From contig JAFMOC010000045.1 of the NCBI GenBank assembly GCA_019802505.1, forward strand, positions 154,501 to 218,500: 64,000 bases of DNA, given 5' to 3'. The position numbers and the translations under genes were made by a program. This stretch comes from Corydoras sp. C115. Lineage: Eukaryota; Chordata; Actinopteri; Siluriformes; Callichthyidae. Under the pieces are notes generated by a model. The model did not search any database, was not told the DNA's origin, and saw nothing but the letters and a program-made list of their open reading frames with translations. Shown in pieces: positions 21,656 through 32,763 of this stretch. Positions within the stretch are counted from its first letter, which is position 1. Each line of letters opens with the position of its first letter.

Positions 21656-23021
21656 TCTTTGAGGAATTTAACTCAACCTGACAGCCGTCCCAAAATCTCA
21701 AAACCGGACATTAGATTTGGTCCTGGACAACGATTCGGGGTCACTTTTCATAATCGTCGTGAACTCGTCCCCAGCCTGGGCCCTCCAGCATCCCGGCCCT
21801 TTCTGTGTGGATCTGCATTTCCGCCGTGACCTTGAGGCTGAAGCCGGCAGAGCCGTCGGTCACGCCGTCCGCGCTCCACCCGTCTGCTCGAGGGAGACGT
21901 TCCGACCGAAGCTTTCGGAGACGCAGGGCTCGCGTGTGGCGAATGGCGGGGCATTCTGACCCGGGAAGTGTCCAGAATAGACGTGCCTTTGCTGGTATCC
22001 AAGGCAACAGACATTTTGAACTCCCTCAGTTTCCGCTGCGAGATTGGCCCGCCTCGGTTTTCGTGACAGCGAGAGAGGCGAAGCATTACATCATAATTTA
22101 GCAGAGCTGAGGATGCAGAAGCCGAGCAGCCCGCTCCTCCACTTCTCCGCTTCTCGCAGCGGAATACTGCATTCATAAAAGCCAATCAGCATCCCTTTTA
22201 ATACCACAGCATCTATTTATACCTCGGTGTTCTGCGCCACGTTTCTCCGGGTGGGTTCTAATAAAAGATTAGACAGCTGTTAAATCGACACGGGAAGGAA
22301 TAAATATATAAAGCTTCGTGCTTTTAAATAAGAGATCCGTCTCACTCGCCATTACTTTATACGTCGGACCAAATCAAAAGCCCCGAAGCCGTTTAAAGCC
22401 CCCCGCATTCAGACGAAACACCTCGGCGGCTCATGAATATGAACAGTGGGATGGTAGGGAACAGGAGTGGGGGGGAAGATATTGGATGACATCATCGTTT
22501 GTGGAAACCCTCTCCTCTGCAGTGATGTCACCTAAAAAAAAAAACTTGGCACCGTGGCTGTGTAGTCACTGGCGACCCCAATGGACGACCGAGAGCACTG
22601 CATATCCATTTCACACTCAGCCTGCTGCTATTATCTCCTCCTCCCTCAATCTGTCACATCGTGGCTTCCCCCTCCTCGCGCTGCTGCTGCTGCTGCTGCT
22701 GCTGATGCTGATGCTGCGGCTAAAAATAAAACCCAGCACTTTGCCGAGCATAAAGATGGAGCAGGGCTTTTCTTTATGTGTCCAGCTCGTCGTGCCGCGC
22801 ACTTCCACTGCCATCGATTAGAAAGTGGGCGTCCGAATTTGTCGCATGTGACCGACTGCGGGCATGCGTCTGCGTTATCGGCGCTCCTCAGCCGCCGTCG
22901 CCTGAGATACGCAGCACCGGCCATCGGGAAAGTTAAGCATCTGCCTTTAGAAATGCTGCGTTTGTATAAGAAACGCTTTCACCTTTAATATGAGGGCCAG
23001 ATTACAGCGCTGGACATACTA

Positions 23022-23895
23022 CCCATCCATCTGTCCAGTCATCCATTATGCTTTATTCTCTACTATAGGGTCGTGGGGGAGGTTGGGGTTCCACATACCC
23101 ACATCCAGGGGAGAATATTTCGGGCGCTGGGCAGATACACCCAGGACAGGGGCCGTCAACCTATCGCTGGGCACACACACAGACAAACTCTATATGGGGC
23201 AATTTGGAGAACTCGATTGACCTTGATCCATGTTTTTGGATCGCTGGGGGCTTTCCCATGCCCATCCAGGGGAGAACGGTTCGGTGCGGAGGCAGGATAG
23301 ACCCAGGCACAGGGAGCCAATCGATCGCTGGACACACACTCATCTCAACAGATCACACTCTTTAGGTGGCAATTTGGAGAACGTTCAATTGACCTTGATC
23401 CATGTTTTTGGGACTGCTGGGAGGAAACGGGAGAAACCGAAGGGCAACCCACGCGGGACACGGAGAGGTGAGAGCATGGAAACTCAACACCCCAGATGGG
23501 GATTCGAAACCGGGAAATCCCCAGCGGCTGAGGAGGACAACATGGGGGGGGCTTTCCCATGGCCACATCCAGGGGAGAACGTTGTGCGGGCGCTGGGTCA
23601 TAGTAGAGCCCAGGTACAGGGCGCACAATCTATCGCTGAGACACACACACTGCACGGGTCACACAGGACACCCACGGGTGCTATAGTGGGGCAAATTTTT
23701 GAGAACTCAATTGACCTTGATCCATGTTTGTTGGACTGTGGGAGGCAACGGGAATAACCCGGAGGAAAACCCACGCGGACACGGGAGAACATGGAAGCGG
23801 GTCCACCCGATTGGGGGATTCGAGGGGACCGAACCCCAGCGCTGGAAGGGAACAATTGCTAAAGGATTCACTAAGTCCGACCAATGCCGCCCGCG
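23022..23895 (-). mobile_element. Three degraded reverse SINE1 copies in series
   Basis: Restarts of the unit at about 23022, 23246 and 23546, with the head only at the end (CCAATGCCGCCC). Scattered single-base insertions appear throughout, unlike any other copies in the window. Confidence 0.8.
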
Positions 23896-24188
23896 GGGGG
23901 GGTGGGCACATAAGTCATAAGTATCTATATTCATATTAATGAAGGAAATCCTCGTGGGTCAAACATGTGACCAGATGATGTCTTAACTCAGTAATGACAC
24001 GGAGTCGGACATCGCTGGACGTTCCGAGGCGTCCTGGACGTCTGTCTGTGTCCCTCAGAGATGAATCTGAGAGTCGATCACGCGAGAGCCGCTTGCTCAC
24101 TCCTTCAGCTCCGTGTTCTCGCGCCGGATCTGTTTGCTCTCATGTTGCCCCTGCCTCCGCTTACGACACGTGTGGTGGTGCTCCTCAG

Positions 24189-24331
24189 ACCCTGCCCGCG
24201 TGGTGAACATGCCACCCGTCATTTACGTGGCCATCGGACTGCCGGGGTACATCCGCTGCCCGGTGGATGCCAACCCACCCGTCACTTCAGTGAAGTGGAG
24301 AAAAGACGGCCTGCCTCTCCGGATAGAGAAG
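24189..24331 (+). CDS. igsf9b: igsf9b exon E: first half of Ig domain 4
   Basis: Acceptor CTCCTCAG, donor AAG|GTGGGT; in phase 1, out phase 0. It encodes YPARVVNMPPVIYVAIGLPG, the cysteine in YIRCPVDANPPV and the tryptophan in VKWRKDGLPLRIEK. It sits between a badly degraded SINE cluster upstream and the AT-rich satellite-like array downstream. Confidence 0.95.
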
Positions 24332-24372
24332 GTGGGTCACACCGCTCGCTGCCTGCTGGGTTCACTAACTAA

Positions 24373-24408
<36 letters not shown>
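24373..24408. repeat. (AGTT)n microsatellite
   Basis: About nine AGTT units. Confidence 0.92.
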
Positions 24409-24409
<1 letters not shown>

Positions 24410-24692
24410 CAGTCGATCGACGGCATGGTTTGAGTCCCAGGTTGTGCATGTTTTCTGGGTGAATTAGAGATAACAAACTGCCCCCCCAGGTGTGAATGTC
24501 CTGTCCCCTCCTGCCACCTATTAACCACCGGGTTAGTCTCCAGCTTCCAGCTGTGATCTTAATTAGTATAAAGGCTTGTAAAACACTGATTAAAGAATAA
24601 ACACAGGTGACCTTTCCAGGGTCTCACCCTCCCACCACTTTTAAAAAACACCTTCCCTACTATGTTGAGAATCTGTTTCAGCCCTGTTCTGT

Positions 24693-25885
24693 AAATTTAA
24701 GATAACCAATTAAAAAAAATATATAATAATAAATTTTTAATTTCTTAGTTTTTTTTTTTAATTGAGAAGTCATGTTTACAAATATTTGAAAGTATCACCA
24801 AATATTTTAACAGACTTTCAAAAAAGATTTTTCCTTACCCCATTTTTTTATCCCCAAGGACAGCTACACTTAGTAAAAAAACCCCCCAGATAGACAAAAT
24901 TTTTTATATTTTTTTTATTTATTTTTAAATTTTTTTATTGAGAAGTCATGTTACAAATATTGAAAGTAGCACCAAATATTTAACAGACTTTAAAAAAGAT
25001 TTTTTTTTACCCCATTTTTAATTCCCAAGACAATAAAACTTAGTAAAAAACCAGATTACCACACATTTTTTAATTTTCTTTACTTAACTTTTTTTTTTTT
25101 TTGTGAGAAGTCATTGTTACAAATATTGAAAGTAGCAACCAAAATATTTAACAGAACTTCAAAAAGATTTATCTTTACCCCATTTTTATCGACCTCAAGA
25201 CAATACACTTAGTAAAAAACAGATAAACAAAATTTTTTATTTTTTTTTATTTTATTTTTTTATTTTTTTTATTGAGAAGTCATGTTACAAATATTGAAAG
25301 TAGCACCAAATATTTAACAGACTTCAAAAAAGATTTTTTTTTACCCCATTTTTATCCCCAAGACAATACACTTAGTAAAAAAACTGATAAACAAATTTTT
25401 TAATTTTTTTTATTTAATTTTTTTATTTTTTTTATTGAGAAGTCATGTTACAAATATTGAAAGTAGCACCAAATATTTAACAGACTTCAAAAAAGATTTT
25501 TTTACCCCATTTTTATCCCCAAGACAATACACTTAGTAAAAAACAGATAAACAAAATTTTTTATTTTTTTTTATTTTATTTTTTAATTTTTTTTTTTATT
25601 GAGAAGTCATGTTACAAATATTGAAAGTAGCACCAAATATTTAACAGACTTTAAAAAAGATTTTTTTTTACCCCATTTTTATCCCCAAGACAATAAAACT
25701 TAGTAAAAAACAGATAAACAAATTTTTTTTTTTTTTTTATTTTATTTTTTTTTTTTTTTTTGAGAAGTCATGTTACAAATATTGAAAGTAGCACCAAATA
25801 TTTAACAGACTTCAAAAAAGATTTTCTTACCCCATTTTTATCCCCAAGACATACACTTAGTAAAAAACAGATAAACAGTTTTTTA
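24693..25885. repeat. AT-rich tandem array, about seven units of 161-176 bp
   Basis: GAGAAGTCATG recurs at 24764, 24940, 25105, 25274, 25437, 25601 and 25762. Each unit then has TTACAAATATTGAAAGTAGC, TTTAACAGACTT, TTACCCCATTTTTATC, CAAGACAATACACTTAG and a long T/A run. The outer units are the most diverged. Confidence 0.95.
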
Positions 25886-26104
25886 TTTTATTAACGAACC
25901 CTCGCCGTCTCTCTGGGAGGCCGAGCTGAGTCTCTTACACTCCTCTGAATCTGTCATTAAATGGGGCTCTTATGTTTCGTTCGTGGAGCTTTTTTCAAAT
26001 ATTCGATATTAAAGTTGTGAATGGCGTGACTGTGACTCCCGCCGAACGGCGGAGGAGAGTTACGGCTCTCGTAAACGCTGCCGCCGCCGTCTCGTCTGTG
26101 TTAG

Positions 26105-26245
26105 TACCCTGGCTGGAGTCAGACGGAGGATGGAAGCATTCGAGTGGCTGAGGTGACAGAGGACTCTCTTGGCACCTACGCCTGCGTGCCTTACAACGCC
26201 CTGGGAACCATGGGACCGTCCCCATCCGCCCCCCTGGTGCTAAAG
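26105..26245 (+). CDS. igsf9b: igsf9b exon F: second half of Ig domain 4
   Basis: Acceptor TGTGTTAG, donor AAG|GTACTC; phase 0 on both sides (47 codons). It encodes YPGWSQTEDGSIRVAEVTED, then LGTYACVPYNALGTMGPSPS with the F-strand cysteine and ends LVLK. The donor is weaker than its neighbours (GTACTC). Confidence 0.94.
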
Positions 26246-26503
26246 GTACTCTGATGTGGTCCTCACTCAGCTGTGGTCATGCGTTAGGAAGGAAGACGTA
26301 CACAATGATGTACAAGTAACATTAAATACTCTAATTATCTAATACTCTAACACTCTAAATACTCTAATACTAAATTAAATAAATGAGGTTTATGTTTTAA
26401 TAGACTCGTATCTTCAGCTTGTCTGCATTTCTTAAGCTCAGTCTCACTTGTCTTATTATTTCTGTATGTAGTTCTTCATACTGGTGTAGGGCTGTGTGAT
26501 ATA

Positions 26504-26506
26504 CAG

Positions 26507-26550
<44 letters not shown>

Positions 26551-26889
26551 GGCGGCACGGTGGTTTAGTGGTTTAGCACGTTCTCCTCTCAGCGCTAGGG
26601 ATTCCCGGTACGAATCCCCATCTGGGTGGAGTTTCCATGTTCTCCCCGTGTCCGCGTGGGTTTCCTCAGGGTTCTCCGGTTTCCTCCCACAGTCCAAAAA
26701 CATGCAGCAAGTCAATTGAGTTCTCCCATATAGAGTGTGTCTGTCTGTGTGAGTGAGTGTGTGCCCAGCGATGGATTGGCGCCCTGTCCTGGGTGTGTCT
26801 GCCCAGCGCACGAGACGTTCTCCCCTGGATGGGCATGGAGAACCCCACCGCGACCCTATTAGAGGATAAAGCCGAAGATAATGAATGAA

Positions 26890-26934
<45 letters not shown>

Positions 26935-27315
26935 GGCGGCACGGTGGCTTAGTGGTTTAGCACGTTCTCCTCTCAGCACTAGGGATTCCCGGTACGAATC
27001 CCCATCTGGGTGGAGTTTCCATGTTCTCCCCGTGTCTGCGTGGGTTTCCTCCAGGTTCTCTGGTTTCCTCCCACAGTCCAAAAACATGGGCAGCAAGTCA
27101 ATTGAGTTCTCCCAAATTGCCCCCCATATAGAGTGTGTCTGCGTGAGTGAGTGTTGTGCCCCAGCGATGGATTGGCGCCCTGTCCTGGGTGTATCTGCCC
27201 AGCGCCCGAAACGTTCTCCCCTGGATGGGCATGGGGAAACCCCCCCCCCCCACGACCCTAATAGAGTATAAAGCGGAAGATAATGAATGAATAATAATAA
27301 CAACAATAATAATAA
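26504..27315 (+). repeat. Two forward SINE1 copies between (AAT)n blocks
   Basis: (AAT)n at 26508-26549, SINE1 26550-26891, (AAT)n at 26893-26933, SINE1 26934-27289, then (AAT)n-like sequence to about 27315. Both SINEs share the change CATGCAGCAAGTC/CATGGGCAGCAAGTC in place of CATGGATCAAGTC. Confidence 0.92.
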
Positions 27316-27825
27316 TAGAAATGAATAAGGATACCAATAATAGTTAAAAACTTCATTTATACAGCACCTTTCATACACGCAGCAGCACACAGTGCTTTTT
27401 TTTTTATAATAGAATAAAAAATACACTGAATTAACCTCGAGCCTCATCCTACTGTTTGATATTCACATGTCGTATATTAAAAGAAAAACATCCACCCTAT
27501 TACATATTGCTGTATAATATTAATGTCATATCTCTCTATCGGGATCTGCTTTTCTATTTTCTGTTATCTTTTATAAATCCACCGTGACGCCACCACCCAG
27601 TGTGTCGTTTATACCGAACAAATTGTCCAATTATTGACCTTGAGGCATCACTTGTTCCGCACCTGCCCCCTCCATCATTAACCTTTCTGCATACACAACG
27701 TTACTGCCTGCTCGACAACCCCATCTTTATCACCCAATACGCCGCCTTCCATTAGTGCCAATCAGCCTAACTGCCAACCCTGTGTCACTTTATTCTTCGT
27801 GGCTCCTTGTCGGGTGTCAGAAGCT

Positions 27826-28184
27826 TTTCATTCATTCACTCATTCATTATCTTCCGCTTTATCCTCTATTAGGGTTGCGGTGGGGTTCCCCATGCCCATC
27901 CAGAAGAGAACGTCTCAGGCGCTGGGCAGATACACCCAGAACATGGCGCCAATCCATCGCTGGGCACACACTCACTCACACAGACACACTCTATATGGGG
28001 CAATTTTTGAGAATTCAATTGACTTGATCCATGTTTTTGGACTGTGGGAGGAAACCGGAGAACACGGAGGAAACCCACGTGGACACGGGGAGAACATGGA
28101 AACTCCACCCAGATGGGGATTCGAACCGGGAATCCCTAGCGCTGAGAGGCGAACATGCTAAACCACTAAGTCACCGCGCCGCCC
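27826..28184 (-). mobile_element. SINE1, reverse, full length
   Basis: Target-site duplication GTCAGAAGCT (27816-27825 and 28185-28194). Confidence 0.94.
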
Positions 28185-28241
28185 GTCAGAAGCTGATTTC
28201 ACGTTAATACCCAAACCGGGCCCTCATGTCAGCGTATCCAC

Positions 28242-28638
28242 TAGGGGTGAGCTGCAATATTCGCTGATTCGACGATTCGACTCGGAGAACCGTAGTCGAC
28301 TATGAACCTCATAGTCGAATGTACCATTTTGACCACATGGGGGCGCCCATGGCTGCTGCTAAGCATTAGTTTTTACATGTAATGTCTTTGTTTTCGTTAT
28401 ATATATATAGCCTTTTGTCGAATAAAATCATCCTAATTTCTGTTAATATTTTTTTTTAAATGATGTGTGCGCTTTAACAATATAAAACATATAACAAAAT
28501 ATAAAAAATAAAATCTTATAGCACGCTTATAGCGCCATCTTGTGGTGAAATTTTAACTGATTCGACTATCAGTCGACTATAGGGAAAATCTGACGAATCA
28601 GATTCGACTATGAAAATCCTTAGTTGAAGACACCCCTA
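28242..28638 (+). mobile_element. Non-autonomous hAT element, copy 4
   Basis: Perfect target-site duplication GTATCCAC (28234-28241 and 28639-28646). Both termini intact: TAGGGGTGAGCTGCAA and GAAGACACCCCTA. Confidence 0.96.
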
Positions 28639-28748
28639 GTATCCACACTCCCGTCCTCGTTACTCGTCCTTCGTCCTGTTTGTATCTTACTTGGTTTCTC
28701 CCACCTCCCCCCCCCCCCCCCCCATGTGTGTTATGTCTGCTAACGTAG

Positions 28749-28865
28749 GATCCCCCCAAGTTCTTGGTGGTTCCTGGTGGAGAGTACAGGCAGGAAGCAG
28801 GACGAGATCTGGTCATACCCTGCGAAGCAGAAGGAGACCCGTTTCCCAATATTACATGGAGAAAG
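28749..28865 (+). CDS. igsf9b: igsf9b exon G: first half of Ig domain 5
   Basis: Acceptor AACGTAG, donor AAG|GTAACG; phase 0 on both sides (39 codons). It encodes DPPKFLVVPGGEYRQEAGRD, cysteine in LVIPCEAEGDPFP and NITWRK with the core tryptophan and a predicted N-glycan site. The intron that follows is only 162 bp, the shortest in the gene. Confidence 0.95.
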
Positions 28866-29027
28866 GTAACGATCAGGAAATGGGGTCCCCGGCCCCGGCC
28901 GTCTTCTTTACGCAGACGGGGCCCGGTGGAGGTCCCGTGTCCGTGGCGCTCGGCTGGTCTGATGAACTCTCCCTGGCTTTATCTCCGGCGTTTTTTGTCT
29001 CTTTTGCTTCCCTTTGTTTTGACGAAG

Positions 29028-29178
29028 GTAGGGAAGCCTAGCAGGAGCAAGCACAACGTCCTACCGAGAGGCAGCTTACAGTTTAAATCTCTCAGCAAGG
29101 AGGACCACGGGGAGTGGGAGTGTGTTGCCACCAATGTTGCCACGAGCATCACTGCCAGCACCCATCTCCTCGTAACCG
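29028..29178 (+). CDS. igsf9b: igsf9b exon H: second half of Ig domain 5
   Basis: Acceptor GACGAAG after a short CTTTTG-rich tract, donor ACCG|GTAGGA; in phase 0, out phase 1. It encodes VGKPSRSKHNVLPRGSLQF and the F-strand signature EDHGEWECVATNVATS, ending Ig5 with THLLVTG. The tyrosine usual before the F-strand cysteine is replaced by tryptophan-glutamate (EWEC), as in family members I know. Confidence 0.95.
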
Positions 29179-29533
29179 GTAGGAGTAACAGGCACTACAT
29201 TAAAGGGCATTTGGGTCAGTGTCCGTGAAATGGCTTTGATCTGAAGGCAGAATCCTCGCGACGGCATAATTTAACGACCCAGCCGCTCATTTGAACTGCG
29301 GACCAGCGAGCGCTGATGATGTTCCGCACATTACAGATGACTGAGGGGCTCCATGAGATTAAAGGCTTTCATTTGGGTTCGAAGGAACACACAGTGCAGC
29401 ATTTAATACGGTTCCTTTAGAACTCCATGTACTCTTGCCGTGCAGCGGCGCGATGTTTGCCTTAGAAATCCACAGTGACGCCGTATGAGAAGTGTACGAT
29501 GTTCTGTAATTTTTAAAAATTGCATTTTTCCTA

Positions 29534-30229
29534 GGCGGCACGGTGGCTTAGTGGTTTAGCATGTTCTCCTCTCAGCGCTAGGCATTCCCAGTTCGAATCC
29601 CCATCTGGGTGAAGTTTCCATGTTCTCCCCGTGTCTGCATTGGTTCTCCTCCGGGTTCTCCGGTTGCCTCCCACAGTCCAAAAACATGGATCAAGTCAAT
29701 TGTTTATTCATTATTCATTCATTCATTATCTTCCGCTTTATCCTCTATTAGGGTCGCGGGGGGGGTTCCCCATGCCCATCCAGGGGAGAACATTTCGGGC
29801 GCTGGGCAGATACATCCAGGACAGGGCGCCAACCTATCGCTGGGCACACACTCACACTCTACATGGGGCAATTTGGAGAACTCAATTGACTTGCTCCATG
29901 TTTTTGGACTGTGGGAGGAAAGCGGAGAACCCGCAGGAAACCCACGCGGACACGGGGAGAACATGGAAACTCCTCTCAGATAGGGATTCGAATTGGGAAT
30001 CCCTAGCGCTGAGAGGAGAACGTGCTAAACCACTAAGCCACCGTGCCGCGGATCAAGTCTATTGAGTTCTCCAAATTGCCCCATATACAGTAGAGTGTGT
30101 CTGTGTGAGTGAGTGTGTGCCCAGCGATAGATTGGCGCCCTGTCCTGGGTGTATCTGCCCAGCGCCCGAGACGGAACCCCCGACCACCCTAATAGAGGAT
30201 AAAGCGGAATATAATGTATGGAATGAATA
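29534..30229 (+). mobile_element. SINE1, forward, interrupted by another SINE1
   Basis: Head part 29534-29702 and tail part 30050-30229 are one copy. Inner breakpoints carry the duplication GGATCAAGTCAATTG. Confidence 0.94.
29703..30049 (-). mobile_element. SINE1, reverse, nested
   Basis: Full-length copy inserted in the forward SINE1. The 15-bp target-site duplication (29688-29702 and 30050-30064) has one mismatch. Confidence 0.95.
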
Positions 30230-30331
30230 ATTTTTCTAGTTCATCTGCAGAACCCGGATGAGAATGAAGCGTGCAGCCCGTCGGCTCTGTTTTATTGAAC
30301 CTGTCCTGAAGCGTGTGGTCCGTTCCCGCAG

Positions 30332-30455
30332 GCACAAGCCCTCACGCCCCGAACAACGTCCGCGTTTCCGTCTCGACGACCTCGGCCAACGTCTCGTGGG
30401 AGCCGGGCTACGACGGCGGCTTCGAACAGACATGCTCAGTCTGGTACGGCCATGT
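30332..30455 (+). CDS. igsf9b: igsf9b exon I: first half of fibronectin III domain 1
   Basis: Acceptor TTCCCGCAG, donor CATGT|GTGAGT; in phase 1, out phase 2. It encodes TSPHAPNNVRVSVSTTSANV, then SWEPGYDGGFEQTCSVWYGH. The B-strand tryptophan and the PGYDGG loop are typical of the first FN3 domain of turtle proteins. An NVS sequon is present. The donor was chosen because GTGAGT gives the phase that the next exon needs and continues YGHVVKREHLG. An 8.4-kb repeat-filled intron follows. Confidence 0.92.
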
Positions 30456-30720
30456 GTGAGTCATCCCAGCATGCTTTGCTTTCTGCTTCCTTTCTTAACG
30501 TCTTCTCCCTTTTTGGGTTGTATGTAGAATCCAGCCTCGGTTCTCGAGTGCGCACCTAGGATTGACGCCTCCTCGCCTTTGGAACGTGAAACAATCCTAG
30601 ATGAGCCCTCGGCTTCGAAATTTCCTACATACAAGTCCGGGTTTGCGCCGCGCCCGCCGCTGAATGCCTGCTGCATCTGTAACCGGCCTTCGGTCAGCGA
30701 CGCGCCGGCCCTCGAACACA

Positions 30721-31440
30721 TTACATTTAAATTACATTACATTTAAATTACATTACATTTACATTACATTTACATTACATTTACATTACATTTACATTTA
30801 GTCGCTTAGCCGACGCTTTTATCCAAAGCGACTTACAGATGAGAACATGACAGTCAGAAGTTACGCAGAAAACCAACTACACTGTAAATTCATCAAACCT
30901 GATTGTTATTTGATGCTGCACCCCCCCCCCCCACACTTTTTTATTTATTTTTTTGTTCTCCTCTCAGCGCTAGGGATTCCCGGTTCGAATCCCCATCTGG
31001 GTGGAGTTTCCATGTTCTCCCCGTGTCTGCGTGGGTTTCCTCCGGGTTCTCCGTTTCCTCCCCACAGTCCAAAAACATGGATCGAGTCAATTGAGTTCTC
31101 AAATTGCCCCATATAAAGTGTGTGTGTGAGTGAGTGTGTGCCCAGCGATGGATTGGCGCCTGTGCCCAGCGCCTGAGACGTTCTCACCCCTGGATGGGCA
31201 TGGGGAAAACCCCCCGCGACCCCTAGTAGAGGAATGATATGAATGAATGAAAGATGCGTCTTCAGTAGTTTCTTAAAACTGCTTAGTGATTCTGCCTTAC
31301 GGACAGAGTTGGGAAGATTGTTCCACCATTTTGCAGTGCTGAACGCCACGGAGTGAGAATCAGCTCCTCGGTGCGGTGGAACCACCAGGGGGCGATCATC
31401 ACTGGAGCGAAGTGAACGAACACACACTTATGAACAGATA
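30721..31440 (-). mobile_element. SINE2-related long repeat interrupted by SINE1
   Basis: Starts with ATTACATTTA repeats and CGACGCTTTTATCCAAAGCG, and resumes after the SINE1 (30954-31250) with GTTTCTTAAAACTGC, GACAGAGTTGGGAAG and GTTCCACCATTTTGC. This looks like a longer fish retroelement fragment with the same 3' end as SINE2. Confidence 0.6.
30954..31250 (+). mobile_element. SINE1, forward, head missing
   Basis: Starts at GTTCTCCTCTCAGC after a poly-C and T-rich stretch. Part of the 3' region is deleted (TTGGCGCCTGTGCCC). Confidence 0.88.
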
Positions 31441-31497
31441 GTACAGATGTCCATGTCTGATCTCAGTGTACTCACTTTGGAATTGAATGTTAGTGAG

Positions 31498-32120
31498 GGC
31501 GGCACGGTGGCTTAGTGGTTTAGCATGTTCTCCTCTCAGCGCTAGGGATTCCCGGTTTGAATCCCCATCCGGGTGGAGTTTCCATGTTCTCCCCGTGTCC
31601 GCGTGGGTTTCCTCCGGGTTTTGTTTTTTGGCCTGTGGGAGGAAAGCGGAGAACCCGGAGGAAACCCACGCGGACACGGGAGAACATGGAAACTCAATTG
31701 AATTCTCAAAAATTGCCCCATATAGAGTGTGTCTGTGTGAGTGAGTGTGTGCCCAGCGATGAATGGGCGCCCTGTCCTGTCCTGTCCTGGCACACACTCA
31801 CATTTTTGAGAATTCAATTGACTTGATCCCCCATCTGGGTGGAGTTTCCATGTTCTCCCCGTGTCCGCATGGGTTACCTCCTGGTTCTCCGGTTTCCTCC
31901 CACAGTCCAAAAAACATGGATCAAGTTAATTGAGTTCTCTAAATTGCCCCATATAGAGTGTGTTTGAGTGAGTGAGTGTGTGCCCAGTGATGGGTTGGCG
32001 CCCTGTCCTGGGTCTATCTGCCCAGCGCCTGAAACGTTCTCCCCTGGATGGGCATGGGGAACCCCCCCCCCCCCCCCCGCGACCCTAATATAGGACAAAG
32101 CGGAAGATAATGAATGAATG
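31498..32120. mobile_element. SINE1 mosaic with strand-switched pieces
   Basis: Forward head, then at about 31621 a switch to reverse-complement sequence (GGAGGAAAGCGGAGAACC to GGAGAACATGGAAACTC), then forward, reverse and forward again to the tail at 32118. The order suggests template switching between copies. Confidence 0.85.
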
Positions 32121-32763
32121 TAGGTGCAGTACTATTATTTAAATCTAACGTCTCTGCTTTAATTTAATTTAATTCCGCCCAAGCTTCATTTTTTTTTTTT
32201 TTCCCGAGCTTCAGTTTTTACCTCGTGGTGTTGTTCAGTTCTGTTCTGTTCTGTAAGGTATAAAGAGCTGCAACTGTACATGCGTCGCTCTAACCTCAGC
32301 GAGTCGGCGGAATTAAGAAGCCGGTGAACCCTCGCTCAGAGGCGTGGCGCGATGAAAACGCTCGATCGTATCGTCTAATGCAATAAACTAAAATGAAAAC
32401 GCTAATGCGGCAGATGAAAAACACTTAAGTCACTCAGGAAGGTGTGTTTATTCCGTTGCATGAAGGTTATGCGGCGTGATGAATGTTCTCGCCGAGTAAC
32501 ATTATTAAACGCTAAATCCCCAACGGAGCCGCGCGACTTTCATTTACACATTAAAGATGGAAAATGACTTTAAGACGCCGGCGACGCCAATGTGCATTTC
32601 AAAATTGATCGAGAAGTGCGACGTGAAAACCTCCAGCGTTTAGGCTCCAGAAATGTGATCCGGAGTTCGCTGAGAAAGAACGAGGAGCTCACAGCAACCG
32701 ATGAACGATTCACCGAACAGTTTATTCATCTACATCAAAAAAACAATAATTAATTAAATAAAT
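32121..32763. other. Intronic sequence with no recognised feature
   Basis: AT-rich unique sequence in the 8.4-kb intron. No exon, known repeat or convincing regulatory motif seen. Confidence 0.6.

Noticed and set aside
22318..22821. 167-codon + strand frame, and the poly-Leu/poly-Ala frames beside it
   Set aside because: Driven by a (CTG)n-like stretch at 22681-22710; no similarity recognised and no splice support.
26476..27447. 323-codon open frame on the minus strand
   Set aside because: It runs through two SINE1 copies and (AAT)n tracts (poly-Tyr stretches). The same peptide pieces recur in dozens of SINE copies in both orientations.
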